Assembly: GCA_019425015.1 (NCBI GenBank)
Contig: JAHYYJ010000006.1
Span: 62,001 to 126,000, forward strand
Source of the DNA: Collinsella sp.
Lineage (GTDB): Bacteria; Actinomycetota; Coriobacteriia; Coriobacteriales; Coriobacteriaceae
DNA: 64,000 bases
Direction of reading: 5' to 3'
Shown: in pieces, positions 8,887 through 17,636 of the stretch
Numbering within the stretch: position 1 is the first letter of the stretch
Layout: the number at the start of each line of letters is the position of its first letter
Made by a program: the position numbers and the translations under genes
Notes under the pieces: generated by a model
The model's database searches: none
What the model saw: the letters and a program-made list of their open reading frames with translations, nothing else
Told to the model about the DNA's origin: nothing

Positions 8887-9879
8887 ATGGATTCGAATCT
8901 CAAACAGCTGCTCTATACGCATACCGAGACCGAAGAGTGGCATCGCACACATCCGGGAGAGCTCAGCCCGCGATATAACAGGGTGGAAACCACAACCATT
9001 AACGGCGAAGAGGTCTATCTGTTTGATTGGAAAGAAACTCTCGACGAAAACCCCGTGGGCCTTATCAAGGAGTCGCGCTTTACCGATATTCCTCCTCATA
9101 TCAATCGGGATATGGAGCTTAACTACGTGTACGACGGCGTCTGCACGTTTATCGTCAACGAACGGCGACTACTCCTTAAAAAGGGCGACGTGCTCATTTG
9201 CAACACCGGCGTAGTCAGAAGCGTTCCATACGTTAAGGGCGAGCATGATATCGTCATTTCGATCGTCTTCAAAAAAGAAATGTTCGATTCGTTGTTCCTG
9301 AGCCAGCTACCCGGCGCGTCACCATTAACGAATCTTCTATTTGATTTTGTGTCCAAAAACCGCGAGGCCCGAAAATATCTCATTCTTCCAGAGGAATACG
9401 CCCGACATGCGCGACGCCTCATCGAGATGCTCTTTATCGAATATCACTTTAAAGATGCCTATTCCAATGAACTCATGAGGCACCTCGCCGTCAGCCTATT
9501 CCTTGTTCTCATTCGAGGACTGTACCGACGCTCCGCAACTGATAACCAGGCGATCATGTCGGACGAACGCATCGTGTCGATTCTGAATCATATTGAGCGA
9601 AGCTACGGCGACTGCACACTCGAAAGCATTGCGAGCGATACGGGTTATAGCACCAGCTATCTCAGCAGCTTGATCAAGCAAAAAACCGGCAAAACGTTTT
9701 CGCAAATCAAGCTCAACCAGCAGCTCACAGAGGCGGCATATCTTCTCAATAACACCGAGCGCAGCGTGCAGTATGTAGCCCGAAAAGTCGGCATCTCCAA
9801 CATGTCATTCTTTTACTCAAAATTTAAAGAAGCATTCGGCGAAACGCCAGGTGCGTTCAGGACGCATCGGTCTAATTAA
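8887..9879 (+). CDS. AraC family transcriptional regulator with N-terminal cupin domain
   Basis: DNA-binding regulator of 330 aa. The N-terminal half is a cupin-like ligand domain (about residues 40-130, including a DMELNYVYDGVCTF strand and LKKGDVLI). Residues about 225-328 form two helix-turn-helix motifs of the AraC/XylS type, with GYSTSYLSSLIKQKTGKTFS and the terminal VGISNMSFFYSKFKEAFGE block. ATG 8887 has GGAG 6 nt upstream. Its position facing the beta-glucoside operon suggests it activates that operon in response to a sugar or sugar phosphate. The ligand is unknown. Confidence 0.9.
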   Translation: MDSNLKQLLYTHTETEEWHRTHPGELSPRYNRVETTTINGEEVYLFDWKETLDENPVGLIKESRFTDIPPHINRDMELNYVYDGVCTFIVNERRLLLKKGDVLICNTGVVRSVPYVKGEHDIVISIVFKKEMFDSLFLSQLPGASPLTNLLFDFVSKNREARKYLILPEEYARHARRLIEMLFIEYHFKDAYSNELMRHLAVSLFLVLIRGLYRRSATDNQAIMSDERIVSILNHIERSYGDCTLESIASDTGYSTSYLSSLIKQKTGKTFSQIKLNQQLTEAAYLLNNTERSVQYVARKVGISNMSFFYSKFKEAFGETPGAFRTHRSN

Positions 9880-9881
9880 AG

Positions 9882-10802
9882 TCATTGATAATCAGGTCGA
9901 TCAGTTTCACATGGCTCAGAAATGCACGACCGGAGCAGCGAGCGCATCGCCTCTACCAGCACAAAGCCGGCGATGGCAACCGTGACCGCCACGTCGAGCG
10001 GTGTGTTCACAAACCACAGCAGCCCCATGAGATACGACCCGGCATTAAAGGCAAAGTGCAGCAGGATCGTGTAGCGGAGCTTTCCAGTGGTCACGAGCAC
10101 CCAACCAAAAATGAGACCGGCAGCGCCCGCATAGCAGCCCTGCACCCAGTTCATGTGCATAAAGCCGAAGACCGCCGCCTGCAGTACGATTGCCGCGGCG
10201 ACGCCCCAGGCACTCGGGGCCTCCCAGGGCGCTATGGCGCCGTCTTGCGCGTTCACGCGGCGCCGACGTTTCCAGAGCGGATGGCACTGTGGATTAAACG
10301 CACGCAGTGAGAACTCAAAGATGATGCCGCGCACCAGGAGCTCTTCGCAAAATGGCGCGCCAATCACCGTGGTCAGAACGGCCAGATAGCTCGTGTCGCC
10401 CATGCCTGTTTCCTCGACGAGCTCGCTATAGTCTGCCGCGACCTCGGGCAGCAGCGACAGCACGCCGTCGCATAGGTAGCTAATGACCACCTGCATGGAC
10501 AGGCCGATCACGACAACGCAGACGATGCGCTTCCATGCCGCGCCTGCTCCCCCACCGAGCGGGTGCTCGCCTTGCCGGCGCGCCATAAACGAGCGCGGCC
10601 ACAGATAACGCCACCACAGCAGCGCCATCAAAAACGACGCCGTCTGAGCGGCGGCCTGGAACCATTGGATATCGAGATTGTCGATCGGATAGCCCGTCAG
10701 CGCCGACACGGCATCGAGAACAGAAAACAGAACCACGCTCAGGGCTATATCGGCAGCGACAACGCCAAAACAGGCAAGCGCCCACGCTATCGCATTGAGC
10801 AT
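9882..10802 (-). CDS. CPBP family intramembrane metalloprotease
   Basis: Multi-pass membrane protein of 306 aa from the CPBP/CAAX-protease (ABI) family. The three conserved motifs are present: EELLVRG (EExxxR), FGFMHMN (FxxxH) and HFAFN (HxxxN). Members cleave prenylated or other membrane substrates, or act in bacteriocin self-immunity; the substrate here is unknown. ATG 10802 is preceded by GAGGAGG at 5 nt, which rules out the longer reading from 10862. It converges on the AraC gene with only 2 nt between the stops and no visible terminator. Confidence 0.85.
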   Translation of the reverse strand: MLNAIAWALACFGVVAADIALSVVLFSVLDAVSALTGYPIDNLDIQWFQAAAQTASFLMALLWWRYLWPRSFMARRQGEHPLGGGAGAAWKRIVCVVVIGLSMQVVISYLCDGVLSLLPEVAADYSELVEETGMGDTSYLAVLTTVIGAPFCEELLVRGIIFEFSLRAFNPQCHPLWKRRRRVNAQDGAIAPWEAPSAWGVAAAIVLQAAVFGFMHMNWVQGCYAGAAGLIFGWVLVTTGKLRYTILLHFAFNAGSYLMGLLWFVNTPLDVAVTVAIAGFVLVEAMRSLLRSCISEPCETDRPDYQ

Positions 10803-10861
10803 GCCAACCTCCTCAAAACCGTTCCCTAGTTCTACCACAACTCGGCAGAGAGCTGATTCCA

Positions 10862-10887
10862 TGGGGACGGAGGAAAACGGATCACTT
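10862..10887 (+). repeat. GGACGGAGGAAAACG repeat, copy 1
   Basis: GGACGGAGGAAAACGGATCA lies at the 3' end of the relB-like gene. A second copy is at 11262-11287 on the same strand and a third, inverted, at 59241-59270. The first two bracket the antitoxin gene as direct repeats about 400 bp apart. Confidence 0.6.
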
Positions 10888-11086
10888 ATTGATAAGAATC
10901 GGGCGCAGTGCCAAAGGCCCCGCTGGGCGAGATGTCGAACGGGAAGGTGCCGCAGCGATTGAACGCGGCGATAAACATGCGGATGGCGTTGGACGGCGTG
11001 GTGCCCACGAGCTGGGTTGCCGCCGCGAAGGCTGCCTTCTCCTCAGGCAAGACCTTCGCGACTACGGGGGTCATGTGTTCTGCCAT
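10886..11086 (-). CDS. Orphan RelB/DinJ-type antitoxin
   Basis: Small protein of 66 aa with the ribbon-helix-helix signature of RelB/DinJ antitoxins: an N-terminal strand (TPVVAKVLPEEKAAF) followed by LVGTTPSNAIRMFIAAF, and a short C-terminal FPFDIS stretch that would bind a toxin. ATG 11086 has GGAAG upstream. No RelE/YafQ-like toxin gene lies on either side; the neighbours are a CPBP protease and an ABC gene. It is either an orphan regulator or half of a broken pair. A palindromic operator lies upstream, and direct repeats flank the gene. Confidence 0.75.
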   Translation of the reverse strand: MAEHMTPVVAKVLPEEKAAFAAATQLVGTTPSNAIRMFIAAFNRCGTFPFDISPSGAFGTAPDSYQ

Positions 11087-11200
11087 GGCGCTTCCTTTTT
11101 GAAACGACGGTAGTGCGGATAGATGCGGGCCACGCGGCTGGGCGACGGGCTGTGAAGGCAACCCGATTGGCCCGCATCCGGAGTTTGTTTCTGCGGCGTT

Positions 11201-11229
11201 GGTATTACTTGGTAATCCTAAGTATTACC
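11201..11229 (-). promoter_or_regulatory. Palindromic operator upstream of the relB-like gene
   Basis: GGTATTACTT (11201-11210) and AAGTATTACC (11220-11229) are inverted copies with one mismatch around a third related GGTAATCC. This fits cooperative binding of a ribbon-helix-helix antitoxin to its own promoter. Confidence 0.55.
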
Positions 11230-11261
11230 CCGCAGATAGAATACCACACCCGACCCCATTA

Positions 11262-11287
11262 GGACGGAGGAAAACGAATCATTTTGT
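11262..11287 (+). repeat. GGACGGAGGAAAACG repeat, copy 2
   Basis: GGACGGAGGAAAACGAATCA is followed by TTTTG, in the same orientation as the copy at 10862-10887. Together they enclose the orphan antitoxin and its operator. Confidence 0.6.
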
Positions 11288-11301
11288 TGCTGAGTAAGAA
11301 T

Positions 11302-12678
11302 TTAGAGCGTGATGATGTCCGAGATATCGAGGGCCTGAGCGTCGGCGACATCGTGCGTGGCAAGCAGGAGCATGCGGCCGTCGAGCAGGTCGAGCACAGC
11401 TTCGGCGCATGCGTCGCGCGCAGCGGTATCTAAACCGGTAAAGGGCTCATCCAGAATGACGGCGCCGCCCGGGCACAGCAGGGCTCGAGCGATCTCGACG
11501 CGACGGCGCTGCCCGCCCGAAAGCTCGGCCACGCGAGCATGCACATCGATTCCCGGCACCAGCAGGCGCAGCAATGCCGCGGCGCTCGAAGCATCCACAC
11601 GCGCATCGGCGCACACCAGCACGTTATCCAGCGCCGAGGCGGACTCGACCAAGTGTGCATCCTGAAACACCATCGAGCACGGTGCGCACTCCCCCGCCGC
11701 TAGCGCGAGCAACGTCGACTTGCCCACCCCCGAGGCGCCCATCACGCAGGTACGCCCGCCGGTGGGCACACGAAGCACCAGACCGCCCAGCGCCGGCGCC
11801 CAGGGCGCGCGATCGCCCACGGCAAGCGCAAGCTCCGCCGAAGCGCCATCGCTCGCGGCCCCCGCACGCCCGCGCAGTCCATGTCCATGCGCCCGCACGG
11901 CAACACGCCATGCCACGGGTCCCGAAACCCGCAGCGACCACACCAGCACGCGCTCACACGCCCACGAGGCGGCAACGACCAGCACGGTCCACGCCAGCAG
12001 ATCAGCCGTCTCGATCAACAGCTTTGCCTGATAGATGCGCTCACCCACGGTGCCCGCCGCCATGCCGATCAGCTCCGCCGCCACGCCGGCCTTCCAGCTC
12101 ATGCCAATCACAGCACGGGCGCACGAAAGCACAAATGGCAGGACTTCGCGCCAGGTATGGGCGAAGAACAGTCGCCAGCCCCGCACGCCATGCAGGCGAA
12201 ACATCTGCTCCAGCGGTTTATTCGCCTGCGACAAGCCCTCGGCCAGCGAAAAATACACGCCTGGCAGCGCCATCAAAAAGACCGCTGCAATGCTCACGCG
12301 CGCCGACCCCAACCAAATGAGCAGCAGGACCACCACGCAGGCAACCGGTGTCGCCTTAACAAACGAAAGCGCCGGCGCCACCAGGCGGGCAAACGTCCGC
12401 GACCGTACCGAGACTCCCGCCAGCACGCCGCCGCACACCGTGGCAAGTGCCAGCCCGCCCAAAATTCGCAAGCCCGAGCCTGCCAGAATCGCCCACGTGC
12501 CGGCATCGCATACCAGCCGCAGCAACGCCACCACAACAGCACCCGGCCCCGGCAAAATCAGCGGCTGTGCCACCAGCGCCGCCGCGAAGACCCACACGGC
12601 AAGCCAAAAGGCGGCAACGGCACCTGCTGCCGCCACCGCCTTCATACGCTTTGTCATGTGTCGAGCAAACGCACACAC
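11302..12678 (-). CDS. ABC transporter permease fused to ATP-binding subunit
   Basis: A single 458-aa chain joins a nitrate/sulfonate/taurine-type permease (about residues 1-255, several hydrophobic spans and the binding-protein-dependent loop near residue 185) to an SsuB/TauB-like ATPase (about residues 275-458). The ATPase has Walker A GASGVGKST (about 314-322), signature LSGGQRRRVEIARAL (about 385) and Walker B VILDEP (about 407). These are normally two genes. The reading frame is continuous with no sign of a frameshift. A GTG start at 12678 uses GGAG in the tail of the substrate-binding-protein gene, 3 nt away, so translation is probably coupled. The cargo is unknown. Confidence 0.88.
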   Translation of the reverse strand: MCAFARHMTKRMKAVAAAGAVAAFWLAVWVFAAALVAQPLILPGPGAVVVALLRLVCDAGTWAILAGSGLRILGGLALATVCGGVLAGVSVRSRTFARLVAPALSFVKATPVACVVVLLLIWLGSARVSIAAVFLMALPGVYFSLAEGLSQANKPLEQMFRLHGVRGWRLFFAHTWREVLPFVLSCARAVIGMSWKAGVAAELIGMAAGTVGERIYQAKLLIETADLLAWTVLVVAASWACERVLVWSLRVSGPVAWRVAVRAHGHGLRGRAGAASDGASAELALAVGDRAPWAPALGGLVLRVPTGGRTCVMGASGVGKSTLLALAAGECAPCSMVFQDAHLVESASALDNVLVCADARVDASSAAALLRLLVPGIDVHARVAELSGGQRRRVEIARALLCPGGAVILDEPFTGLDTAARDACAEAVLDLLDGRMLLLATHDVADAQALDISDIITL

Positions 12679-12681
12679 GGG

Positions 12682-13740
12682 CTACTCCATGTAGTAGAAA
12701 TCATCGGCCGGGAGCTTGCCGCCCACGGCGCTCGGGTCCGCATCGGCCAGCACCTGCAGGTACCCACCGAGCGCCGCCTTCATATCCTTCCCCGTCTGGC
12801 ACACGAGCATGCACCCGGGAATCGCCTTTTCGGCGATCTTGGCGTTATCCACGATACCCGCATCGACCACGGCCTGAGCCCAGTCCGCCGGCGCCGCGTT
12901 CACGGCCTCAACGCTCGCCGCATGGCAGCTCAAGAACTCCGCCACGGCCTCGGGATGCTCCTCGGCAAACGCGCGGCGCACCACGGTCACACCCGTCAGC
13001 AGGCGCGAACCCGTGTCGCCCGCCAGCTCATCCCACACACCGGTCAGGCTCACCGGCGCCGACAGCTTGCCTTCGCTCTTGGCGATGGCAGCGGTCTTGA
13101 ACGGCTCCGGCAGCACGCCCACGGCGGACGGGTCGGCAAGCAGGGCCGACAGCACCTCGGTGGGCTCGCTCTTAAACTCGAGCGTCACCTGACCGGTCAG
13201 GCCCGCGCGCTCCAGCAGGTAGTTCATGACGTACTCCGGCGTGGTGCCCTTGCCCGTCATGTAGACGGTATGGCCCGCCAAATCGCCAAACGAGGTAACG
13301 TCCACGTTACCCGTCACCACGTTCAGCACGCCCAGCGTGTTGATGTCGATGACCTGCACCGCACCCTCGGTCTTGTTGTAGAGCATGCTCGCCACGTTGG
13401 CGGGCACCAGGGCAATGTCGACATCGCCCTGAATCACCTTGGGCACGATCTCGTCGGCGGCAGTGTTGATCGCAAAGTCGAACTCGTTGTCCGTGGCACC
13501 CTCGTCCGCCTGGTCCATAAACTGCACCAGGCCAATCGACGTCGGCCCCTTGAGCGAGGCGACGTGCACCTCAACCGGCTCGGCAGCGACACCGTCAGCG
13601 GCAGACCCGGCAGCCGAGCCCGCAGCAGACCCGGTCCCGGCAGACCCGCCACCACAACCAGCCAGCGCGAGCGACAACGCGCCCGCGGCGAGCACCGAGG
13701 CAAACCCCCGGCGCGACATCTCAACATCAAAAGCGTGCAT
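12682..13740 (-). CDS. ABC transporter substrate-binding lipoprotein
   Basis: Extracytoplasmic solute-binding protein of 352 aa in the NMT1/SsuA-like class. The N-terminus carries twin arginines (SRRGF) and a lipobox ending at C29 (LALAGC), followed by a Ser/Gly/Ala linker. The core begins VHVASLKGPTSIGLVQFM, typical of this class. ATG 13740 lies 2 nt beyond the hydrogenase stop codon, and the fused permease-ATPase starts 3 nt after its own stop, so all are one operon. Placement next to a hydrogenase suggests a cargo linked to redox metabolism or cofactor supply. That is inference only. Confidence 0.87.
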   Translation of the reverse strand: MHAFDVEMSRRGFASVLAAGALSLALAGCGGGSAGTGSAAGSAAGSAADGVAAEPVEVHVASLKGPTSIGLVQFMDQADEGATDNEFDFAINTAADEIVPKVIQGDVDIALVPANVASMLYNKTEGAVQVIDINTLGVLNVVTGNVDVTSFGDLAGHTVYMTGKGTTPEYVMNYLLERAGLTGQVTLEFKSEPTEVLSALLADPSAVGVLPEPFKTAAIAKSEGKLSAPVSLTGVWDELAGDTGSRLLTGVTVVRRAFAEEHPEAVAEFLSCHAASVEAVNAAPADWAQAVVDAGIVDNAKIAEKAIPGCMLVCQTGKDMKAALGGYLQVLADADPSAVGGKLPADDFYYME

Positions 13741-13742
13741 CG

Positions 13743-15554
13743 CTAGCACGCCCCCTCATTGGGCATCGACCAGGCGTGATGGTCGGTATGCAGCAGGTCC
13801 TCGGCCAGCGGCGAGAGCGGCTCGCCCAAGAACTCGCGATAGCACGCCTGGACATCGGGATTCTCGTGCGAGAAGCGAATCTCGGCGTTCGCATCGAGGC
13901 CCCAGAGCACCTGGCCACGCTCGGCAGCCAGCTCGCAACCGTCGTGGATGGGCTGACCGCCACCACCGACGCAGCCGCCGGGGCACGCCATGACCTCGAC
14001 AAAGTCATAGCTCACACGACCGTCGCGAATTGCGTCGAGCAGGCGGGCGGCATTGCCCAGCCCGTGTGCCACGGCGACGCGCACCTTGGTGCCATCGATA
14101 TCGGCCACGGCTTCCTTCCAGCCGTCCAGGCCGCGCACGTCGGTAAAGAAATCGGCGTCGGGGTTCTTGCCCGTCACCAGGTAATAGGCCGAGCGCACGG
14201 CGGCCTCCATCACGCCGCCCGTGGCGCCAAAGATCACACCCGCGCCTGTGCCAAAGCCCAGCGGCGTATCGAGCGGCTCCTCAACCAGCGTGTCCACGCT
14301 CACGTGGCTCGCGCGGATCATGCGCACCATCTCGCGCACCGTCAGCGCAACGTCCACATCGGGTGCGCCGCCCTCGCCCACCATGCTCGGCAGCGCGCAC
14401 TCAGCCTTCTTGGCCGTGCACGGCATCACGGACACCACGAACAAGCGCTCGGGCTCCACGCCCAGCACCTTGGCGTAGTATGTCTTGGCGATGGCGCCGA
14501 ACATCTGCTGCGGCGACTTGGACGTAGACAGGCTGTCGACAAACTCCGGATAGCGGGCCTTCACAAAGCGCACCCAACCCGGGCAGCAGCTCGTAAACAT
14601 GGGCCAGCCGCGGCCATCATCCTCACCCTTAGCGGCGGCACCCAGGCGCTCGAGCAGCTCGGAGCCCTCCTCCATAATGGTGAGGTCAGCCGAAAAATCG
14701 GTATCGAACACGTACTCAAAGCCCACGCGGCGCAGCGCACAAGCCAGGCGCTCGACGGTAGCCTCCTCGCGCGGAATGCCGAGCTCCTCGCCCCAGGCGC
14801 TGCGTACGGCAGGCGCGATCTGCACCAGCACGATCTTGTCGGGATTAGCGAGCGCGTCAAACACGGTCTCGGTATCGTCGCGCTCGCGCAGTGCGCCCGT
14901 CGGACAATGCGTAATGCACTGACCGCACGCGACGCAATCGGTCTTGCCGATCGGCGCGCGCCCGCGGGTACCCACGGCGGTATGCGTGGCGCGGTTGGTC
15001 AGGTCCCAAATCCCCAGGCCCTGCACGCTCTCGCACACCTTGATGCAGCGCATGCATTTAATGCACTTGTCGTTTTCGCGGATGATGGGAAAATCGAAAT
15101 CCCAGCCCTCGCCCGCCAAATGCCTTTGATACGGCAGATAGAAAATGCCCAGGTCGTTGGCGATGGTCTGCAGGTTGCAGTTGCCGCTGCGCACGCAGCT
15201 CGTGCACTGCGAATCGTGCTGGGACAGCAGCAGCTGCACGTTGGTGCGACGGGCCTCGCGGGCCTTGGGGCTGTTGGTGTGGACCACCATGCCATCGAGC
15301 ACGTAGTTGTTGCAGGCGGCAACCAGCTGGTCGCAGCCCTCAACCTCGACCACGCACACGCGGCAGCCGCCGATCTCGTCCAGATCGCGCAGGTAGCACA
15401 GGGTGGGAATCTGGATACCGACGGACTTGGCCGCGTCCAGGATCGTGGTGTGCTCGGGTACCACGACCTCGCAATTATCGATAGTGAGCTTGACCATATT
15501 GAGTGCTCCGCTTTCGGTGTTGTCGCTGACAGTGGGGTTGTTGAGCTCTACCAT
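13743..15554 (-). CDS. NAD(P)H-linked [FeFe] hydrogenase, group A
   Basis: Cytoplasmic [FeFe] hydrogenase of 603 aa that forms H2 from reduced carriers. Domains in order: a 2Fe-2S ferredoxin fold with Cys near residues 50-80 (CYL...GGCRVC), a His-Cys3 cluster (HDSQCTSCVRSGNC), two 4Fe-4S sets (CIKCMRCIKVC, CVACGQCITHC) and the H-cluster domain with TSCCPGW, MPCTAKKAE and ACPGGCVGGGGQP. The start at 15554 overlaps the upstream gene by 7 nt. An ATG at 15497, preceded by GCGGAG and beginning MVKLTID, is an equally good start. Its partner is the NuoF/GltD fusion, so NAD(P)H is the likely electron donor. Confidence 0.93.
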   Translation of the reverse strand: MVELNNPTVSDNTESGALNMVKLTIDNCEVVVPEHTTILDAAKSVGIQIPTLCYLRDLDEIGGCRVCVVEVEGCDQLVAACNNYVLDGMVVHTNSPKAREARRTNVQLLLSQHDSQCTSCVRSGNCNLQTIANDLGIFYLPYQRHLAGEGWDFDFPIIRENDKCIKCMRCIKVCESVQGLGIWDLTNRATHTAVGTRGRAPIGKTDCVACGQCITHCPTGALRERDDTETVFDALANPDKIVLVQIAPAVRSAWGEELGIPREEATVERLACALRRVGFEYVFDTDFSADLTIMEEGSELLERLGAAAKGEDDGRGWPMFTSCCPGWVRFVKARYPEFVDSLSTSKSPQQMFGAIAKTYYAKVLGVEPERLFVVSVMPCTAKKAECALPSMVGEGGAPDVDVALTVREMVRMIRASHVSVDTLVEEPLDTPLGFGTGAGVIFGATGGVMEAAVRSAYYLVTGKNPDADFFTDVRGLDGWKEAVADIDGTKVRVAVAHGLGNAARLLDAIRDGRVSYDFVEVMACPGGCVGGGGQPIHDGCELAAERGQVLWGLDANAEIRFSHENPDVQACYREFLGEPLSPLAEDLLHTDHHAWSMPNEGAC

Positions 15555-17380
15555 TCCAGGTTCCTCCCTCCGCGGAACGCGCCAAAGCCAAAGTGGTCGC
15601 AACGCAGGCAGCGGCTTGCCTCCTGGCGCGCCTCCTCCTCGGTAAGGCCCTGCTCGACCAGATTCCAATCGTGAATACGCTCGCCAGCCTCGCGCTCGCC
15701 CAGCTCGCAGCGGCCGCACTCGTGCTTGCCCTTAAACTGGACGGTCGGCAGCTCCACGTCGAGCTTGATCTTGTGGTCGAAGCCCAGATAGCGGTCGATG
15801 TTTGCCGAAGCTACGCGGCCGGCATTGATGGCTCGGATGACGGTGGCGGGACCGGTCTGGCAGTCGCCGCCGCTAAAGAGGCCATCGAAGTTGGGCACGG
15901 CGCCGTCCGAATCGGTGACCACGCAGCCCCACTTGCAGGCGATGCCCATCTCCTCAAACGGCTTGGAATCGATGTCCTGGCCGATGGCCACGAACACGCG
16001 CTCGCAGGGAATGACGCGCTCGGGCGTCGCGGCGGCACGCGGGGCCGGACGACCGCGACGGGGCTCGCCGATAATCTGCGGTTGCACGCGCAGGCCGCTC
16101 ACGCGACCGTCCTCGCCCGTCTCGATGGCGAGCGGGGCCGTCAGCTCCAGCACCTCGCAGCCCTCGGCCTGGGCACCGGCAATCTCGGCGTCCTGAGCCG
16201 TCATATCGCAGATGCGGCGGCGGTAGACGATGCTTACCTTTTCGGCACCGCAGCGCACGGCAGAGCGCGCCACGTCCATGGCCACGTTGCCGCCGCCGAT
16301 GACGCACACGCGCTGGCCGCTCAGGTCGGGCAGCTCGTCGTCGCCGATGGCACGCAGCATCTTGACGGCCGACTCCACGCCGGGAGCCTCTTCGCCCGGA
16401 AGGCCGAGCTTCTTATCGCTGTGGGCACCAATGGCCAGATAGACGGCATCGAACTCGTCGCGCAGGCGGGCAAGCTCCTCGCCGTTCACGGAGTGGTCGA
16501 GCTCAACGTCGATGCCGGCGCTCAAGATCCAGTCGATCTCGGCCTGCAGACGCTCGCGCGGCAGACGATAGCTGGGGATGCCGTAGCGCAGCATGCCGCC
16601 CAGGTGGTGACGCTGCTCAAAGATGGTCACCTTATGACCCATCACGGCCAGGTAGTAAGCGCAGGAAAGGCCGGCCGGGCCGCCGCCGATCACGGCGACG
16701 CGCTTACCGGTGTTGTCCACTACATGCGGTTTGTGGTCGTTGAGGTCGCTGTGCTCAACGGCAAAACGCTTGAGGGCGAGGATATTCATGGGGTCGTCGA
16801 CCATGCCACGGCGACAGTGCATCTCGCAGGGATGCTCGCACACCAGGCCGCAGACGAGCGGCAGCGGGTTATTCTTGCGGATGACCTTGACGGCATCGGC
16901 ATAGCGGCCGGCCTCGACGAGCGAAATGTACCCGGGAATGTCGACGTGCGCCGGGCAGCCCGAGACGCACGGGACGCGGGCCTCGCGGTCAAAGCCGCAG
17001 GAGTGCTCGCGAATGTGATGCTCAAAATCGTCGCGGAAGCCGCGAATGGCCGTAAGCGCCATGGCGCCGGCCTCGTAGCCGATGGCGCAATCGCTCGAAA
17101 GGTAGATGGTGCGGGCGGTGCGCTCAATCAAGTTGAGCGTGGACTCGTCGGCGCGGCCCTCGAGCACATCGGCGAGCAGATCGCTCAGCGCGCTCAGGCC
17201 CACGCGGCAGGGTGTGCACTTGCCGCAGCTCTGAGTGGAACACAGGTTGACGAGCGCTGCCGTAAACTCAACGGGACACGGGGCGAGCGAACTCACCGCC
17301 AAGCGGCGTCCGAGTGCATCGTGCAGGTCGTCCATGACGGCCTGGGCGTGGCTGCGTTCCATTACATGCAGTCGAGCCAT
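15548..17380 (-). CDS. NuoF-type iron-sulfur domain fused to GltD-like NAD(P)H oxidoreductase
   Basis: Electron-transfer partner of the hydrogenase, 610 aa. Residues about 1-130 match only the C-terminal 4Fe-4S part of NuoF/HydB (CGKCTPC, C52/C55/C58, then SSDCAIGYE); the FMN/NADH-binding core is absent. Residues about 140-550 are GltD-like: Cys-rich CVSGCP and CGLVCEHPCEMHC, FAD site GGGPAGLSCAYY (about 230) and a second nucleotide site VCVIGGGNVAMD with YRRR. The tail has CGRC and CLRCDHFG cysteines. ATG 17380 has GAGGGG upstream. The domain swap suggests FAD-based NAD(P)H oxidation replacing the usual FMN module. Bifurcation is possible but unproven. Confidence 0.88.
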   Translation of the reverse strand: MARLHVMERSHAQAVMDDLHDALGRRLAVSSLAPCPVEFTAALVNLCSTQSCGKCTPCRVGLSALSDLLADVLEGRADESTLNLIERTARTIYLSSDCAIGYEAGAMALTAIRGFRDDFEHHIREHSCGFDREARVPCVSGCPAHVDIPGYISLVEAGRYADAVKVIRKNNPLPLVCGLVCEHPCEMHCRRGMVDDPMNILALKRFAVEHSDLNDHKPHVVDNTGKRVAVIGGGPAGLSCAYYLAVMGHKVTIFEQRHHLGGMLRYGIPSYRLPRERLQAEIDWILSAGIDVELDHSVNGEELARLRDEFDAVYLAIGAHSDKKLGLPGEEAPGVESAVKMLRAIGDDELPDLSGQRVCVIGGGNVAMDVARSAVRCGAEKVSIVYRRRICDMTAQDAEIAGAQAEGCEVLELTAPLAIETGEDGRVSGLRVQPQIIGEPRRGRPAPRAAATPERVIPCERVFVAIGQDIDSKPFEEMGIACKWGCVVTDSDGAVPNFDGLFSGGDCQTGPATVIRAINAGRVASANIDRYLGFDHKIKLDVELPTVQFKGKHECGRCELGEREAGERIHDWNLVEQGLTEEEARQEASRCLRCDHFGFGAFRGGRNLEW

Positions 17381-17567
17381 AAGATCCCCTCTCACATGGC
17401 AGCCCGGAGGCGAGGCCGGGCGAAGTTGCTACATGCAACACACTGACCTAAAAAGTTGTTAGGTCTCCACGCGGTTCGGCAGGCGGTATAAAACGCGGCC
17501 CTCAGCGGTGCTAAACACCTTTACCGCAGATAAATGCTATATTTGATAAAACGCGTTACCAAATGAC

Positions 17568-17603
17568 AATGCCCCGCCCACGCAATCACGTGGACGGGGC
17601 ATT
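17568..17603 (-). terminator. Hairpin after the GH4 gene, probable terminator
   Basis: A 15-bp near-perfect stem beginning AATGCCCCG has a short loop and lies 34 nt past the stop codon of the 6-phospho-glucosidase gene. The T-tail is weak (ATTGTCATTT). Confidence 0.5.
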
Positions 17604-17636
17604 GCTCCAGGTATGCGGTCAGCGACCCTGTTGCTT

